Source: Acidimicrobiia bacterium (GTDB lineage Bacteria > Actinomycetota > Acidimicrobiia > IMCC26256 > JAENVU01). Taken from it: a stretch of DNA of 8,852 nucleotides. Where the stretch lies: assembly GCA_025357995.1 (NCBI GenBank), contig JANYLF010000117.1, positions 1-8,852 of the forward strand. The letters run 5' to 3'. The translations under genes and the position numbers were made by a program. Below the pieces are notes generated by a model, which had not been told where the DNA came from, searched no databases, and saw nothing but the letters and a program-made list of their open reading frames with translations. Shown here one piece after another: positions 8,155-8,852 of this stretch (positions within the stretch are counted from its first letter, which is position 1; the number at the start of each line of letters is the position of its first letter).

Positions 8155-8852
8155 GTGAGCACCGGCGAAGCGATTGCGCCGCGTTCGCTCATCGCAGAAC
8201 GGATCCATCGCGAAGGTCCGATTCGGTTCGGAGCGTTCGTGGAGCTGGCGCTCTACGGGCCTGGCGGGTTCTTCGCGACAGGCGCCGGCGCGGGTCGTGG
8301 AGGTGCCGACTTCATCACCAGCCCCGAGGTCGGCCCACTCTTCGGGGTGTGCGTGGCGCGCGCCCTGGACGCCGAGTGGGAACGCCTCGGCCGTCCCGAT
8401 CCGTTCGTGGTGATCGAAGCCGGCGCCGGCCGCGGTCGACTGGCGCGTGAGGTACTGCGCGCGGCACCCGCGTGTGCGCCCGCGCTGCACTACGTGTTGG
8501 TCGAACGGAGTGACATCCTGCGCGAAGAGCACGCGGCGCATTTGCCGCTCGAACCACTCGCCGACGTGCTCGGTCCCGCGACACGCCATGATCCCGAGGA
8601 ATCCCCCGAACCGGTCGGAGGTGTCGGCCCCATCGTGAGCTCGCTGGACGAGTTTCCGGCGCGCGTCGTCGACGGTGTGATCGTGGCGAACGAGCTGCTC
8701 GACAATCTGGCATTCGAGGTGGTCGAACGTACCGAACACGGTTGGTCGGAGGTGCGCGTCGGCCTCGAGCGCGATGGCTCGTTCGGCGAGGTGCTGGTGC
8801 CCGCGGCGCCGGATCTGCTGACTTGGGTCGACGATCTCGATGCGCCCGCGGG
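8155..8852 (+). CDS. SAM-dependent methyltransferase, MidA/NDUFAF7 family (DUF185, COG1565), 5' part only
   Basis: The reading frame runs off the window after 232 codons, perhaps 60 percent of a family member of about 350-400 residues. Family signatures are REGPIRFGAFVELALYGPGG (19-38), ADFITSPEVGPLFG (51-64), the SAM-binding glycine loop VVIEAGAGRGRLAREVL (85-101), LVER (115-118) and VIVANELLDNL (175-185). The mitochondrial relative NDUFAF7 dimethylates an arginine of NDUFS2, the NuoD homologue, early in complex I assembly. Co-transcription here suggests a similar job in maturing NuoD, which is inference: the bacterial substrate is not settled and the N-terminal half of NuoD is outside the window. 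GTG 8155 is the first possible start after the in-frame nuoN stop and fits the position of the first conserved residues. The ribosome binding site is weak (GATAGG, 8141-8146). The family call is firm; the substrate is not. Confidence 0.9.
   Translation, partial: MSTGEAIAPRSLIAERIHREGPIRFGAFVELALYGPGGFFATGAGAGRGGADFITSPEVGPLFGVCVARALDAEWERLGRPDPFVVIEAGAGRGRLAREVLRAAPACAPALHYVLVERSDILREEHAAHLPLEPLADVLGPATRHDPEESPEPVGGVGPIVSSLDEFPARVVDGVIVANELLDNLAFEVVERTEHGWSEVRVGLERDGSFGEVLVPAAPDLLTWVDDLDAPA

Noticed and set aside
6655..8739. A 694-codon minus-strand open frame opposite nuoN and the methyltransferase.
   Set aside because: Same composition artefact: no domain, no start context, and it spans two unrelated plus-strand genes and their junction.

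Overview
The window is one compact, entirely plus-strand respiratory operon: the distal half of a proton-pumping NADH-quinone-oxidoreductase-type complex I (nuo) cluster followed by a methyltransferase gene. The high GC content, strong G/C third-position bias, frequent GTG starts (4 of the 8 starts visible) and protein signatures suggest an actinobacterium (Actinomycetota). Acidimicrobiia or a related lineage is a guess from residue-level resemblance, with no search behind it.

Layout: nuoD (3' part, 1-708), nuoH (708-1739), nuoI (1739-2239), nuoJ (2236-2751), nuoK (2753-3052), nuoL (3059-5134), nuoM (5148-6674), nuoN (6682-8145), then the 5' part of a MidA/NDUFAF7-type SAM-dependent methyltransferase (8155 to the window end). 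Genes overlap or lie within 13 bases of each other. There is no intergenic stretch long enough for a promoter, terminator or RNA gene, and no mobile element, CRISPR array or tRNA was seen.

NuoD and NuoI are the visible parts of the peripheral electron-transfer arm. NuoH, J, K, L, M and N are the membrane arm: NuoH forms the quinone tunnel and the start of the proton path, NuoJ and NuoK carry the coupling path onward, and NuoN, M and L are the three antiporter-like pumps. The key charged residues of NuoK, L, M and N are all present, so the membrane arm looks competent to pump.

The main point of interest is that nuoD runs directly into nuoH, with the stop and start sharing one base. The NADH-oxidising genes nuoE, nuoF and nuoG, which sit between D and H in classic operons, are missing here. 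Residue signatures in NuoD, NuoH and NuoI match what I remember of the NuoEFG-less second nuo cluster of Streptomyces-type actinobacteria, so this is probably an 11-subunit-type complex I whose electron donor is unknown. NuoH also lacks several charged residues that are near-universal around the quinone tunnel. NuoL has an N-terminal loop insertion and a duplicated motif near its C terminus. The methyltransferase belongs to the family that methylates the NuoD homologue in mitochondria, which makes it a candidate maturation factor for this complex.
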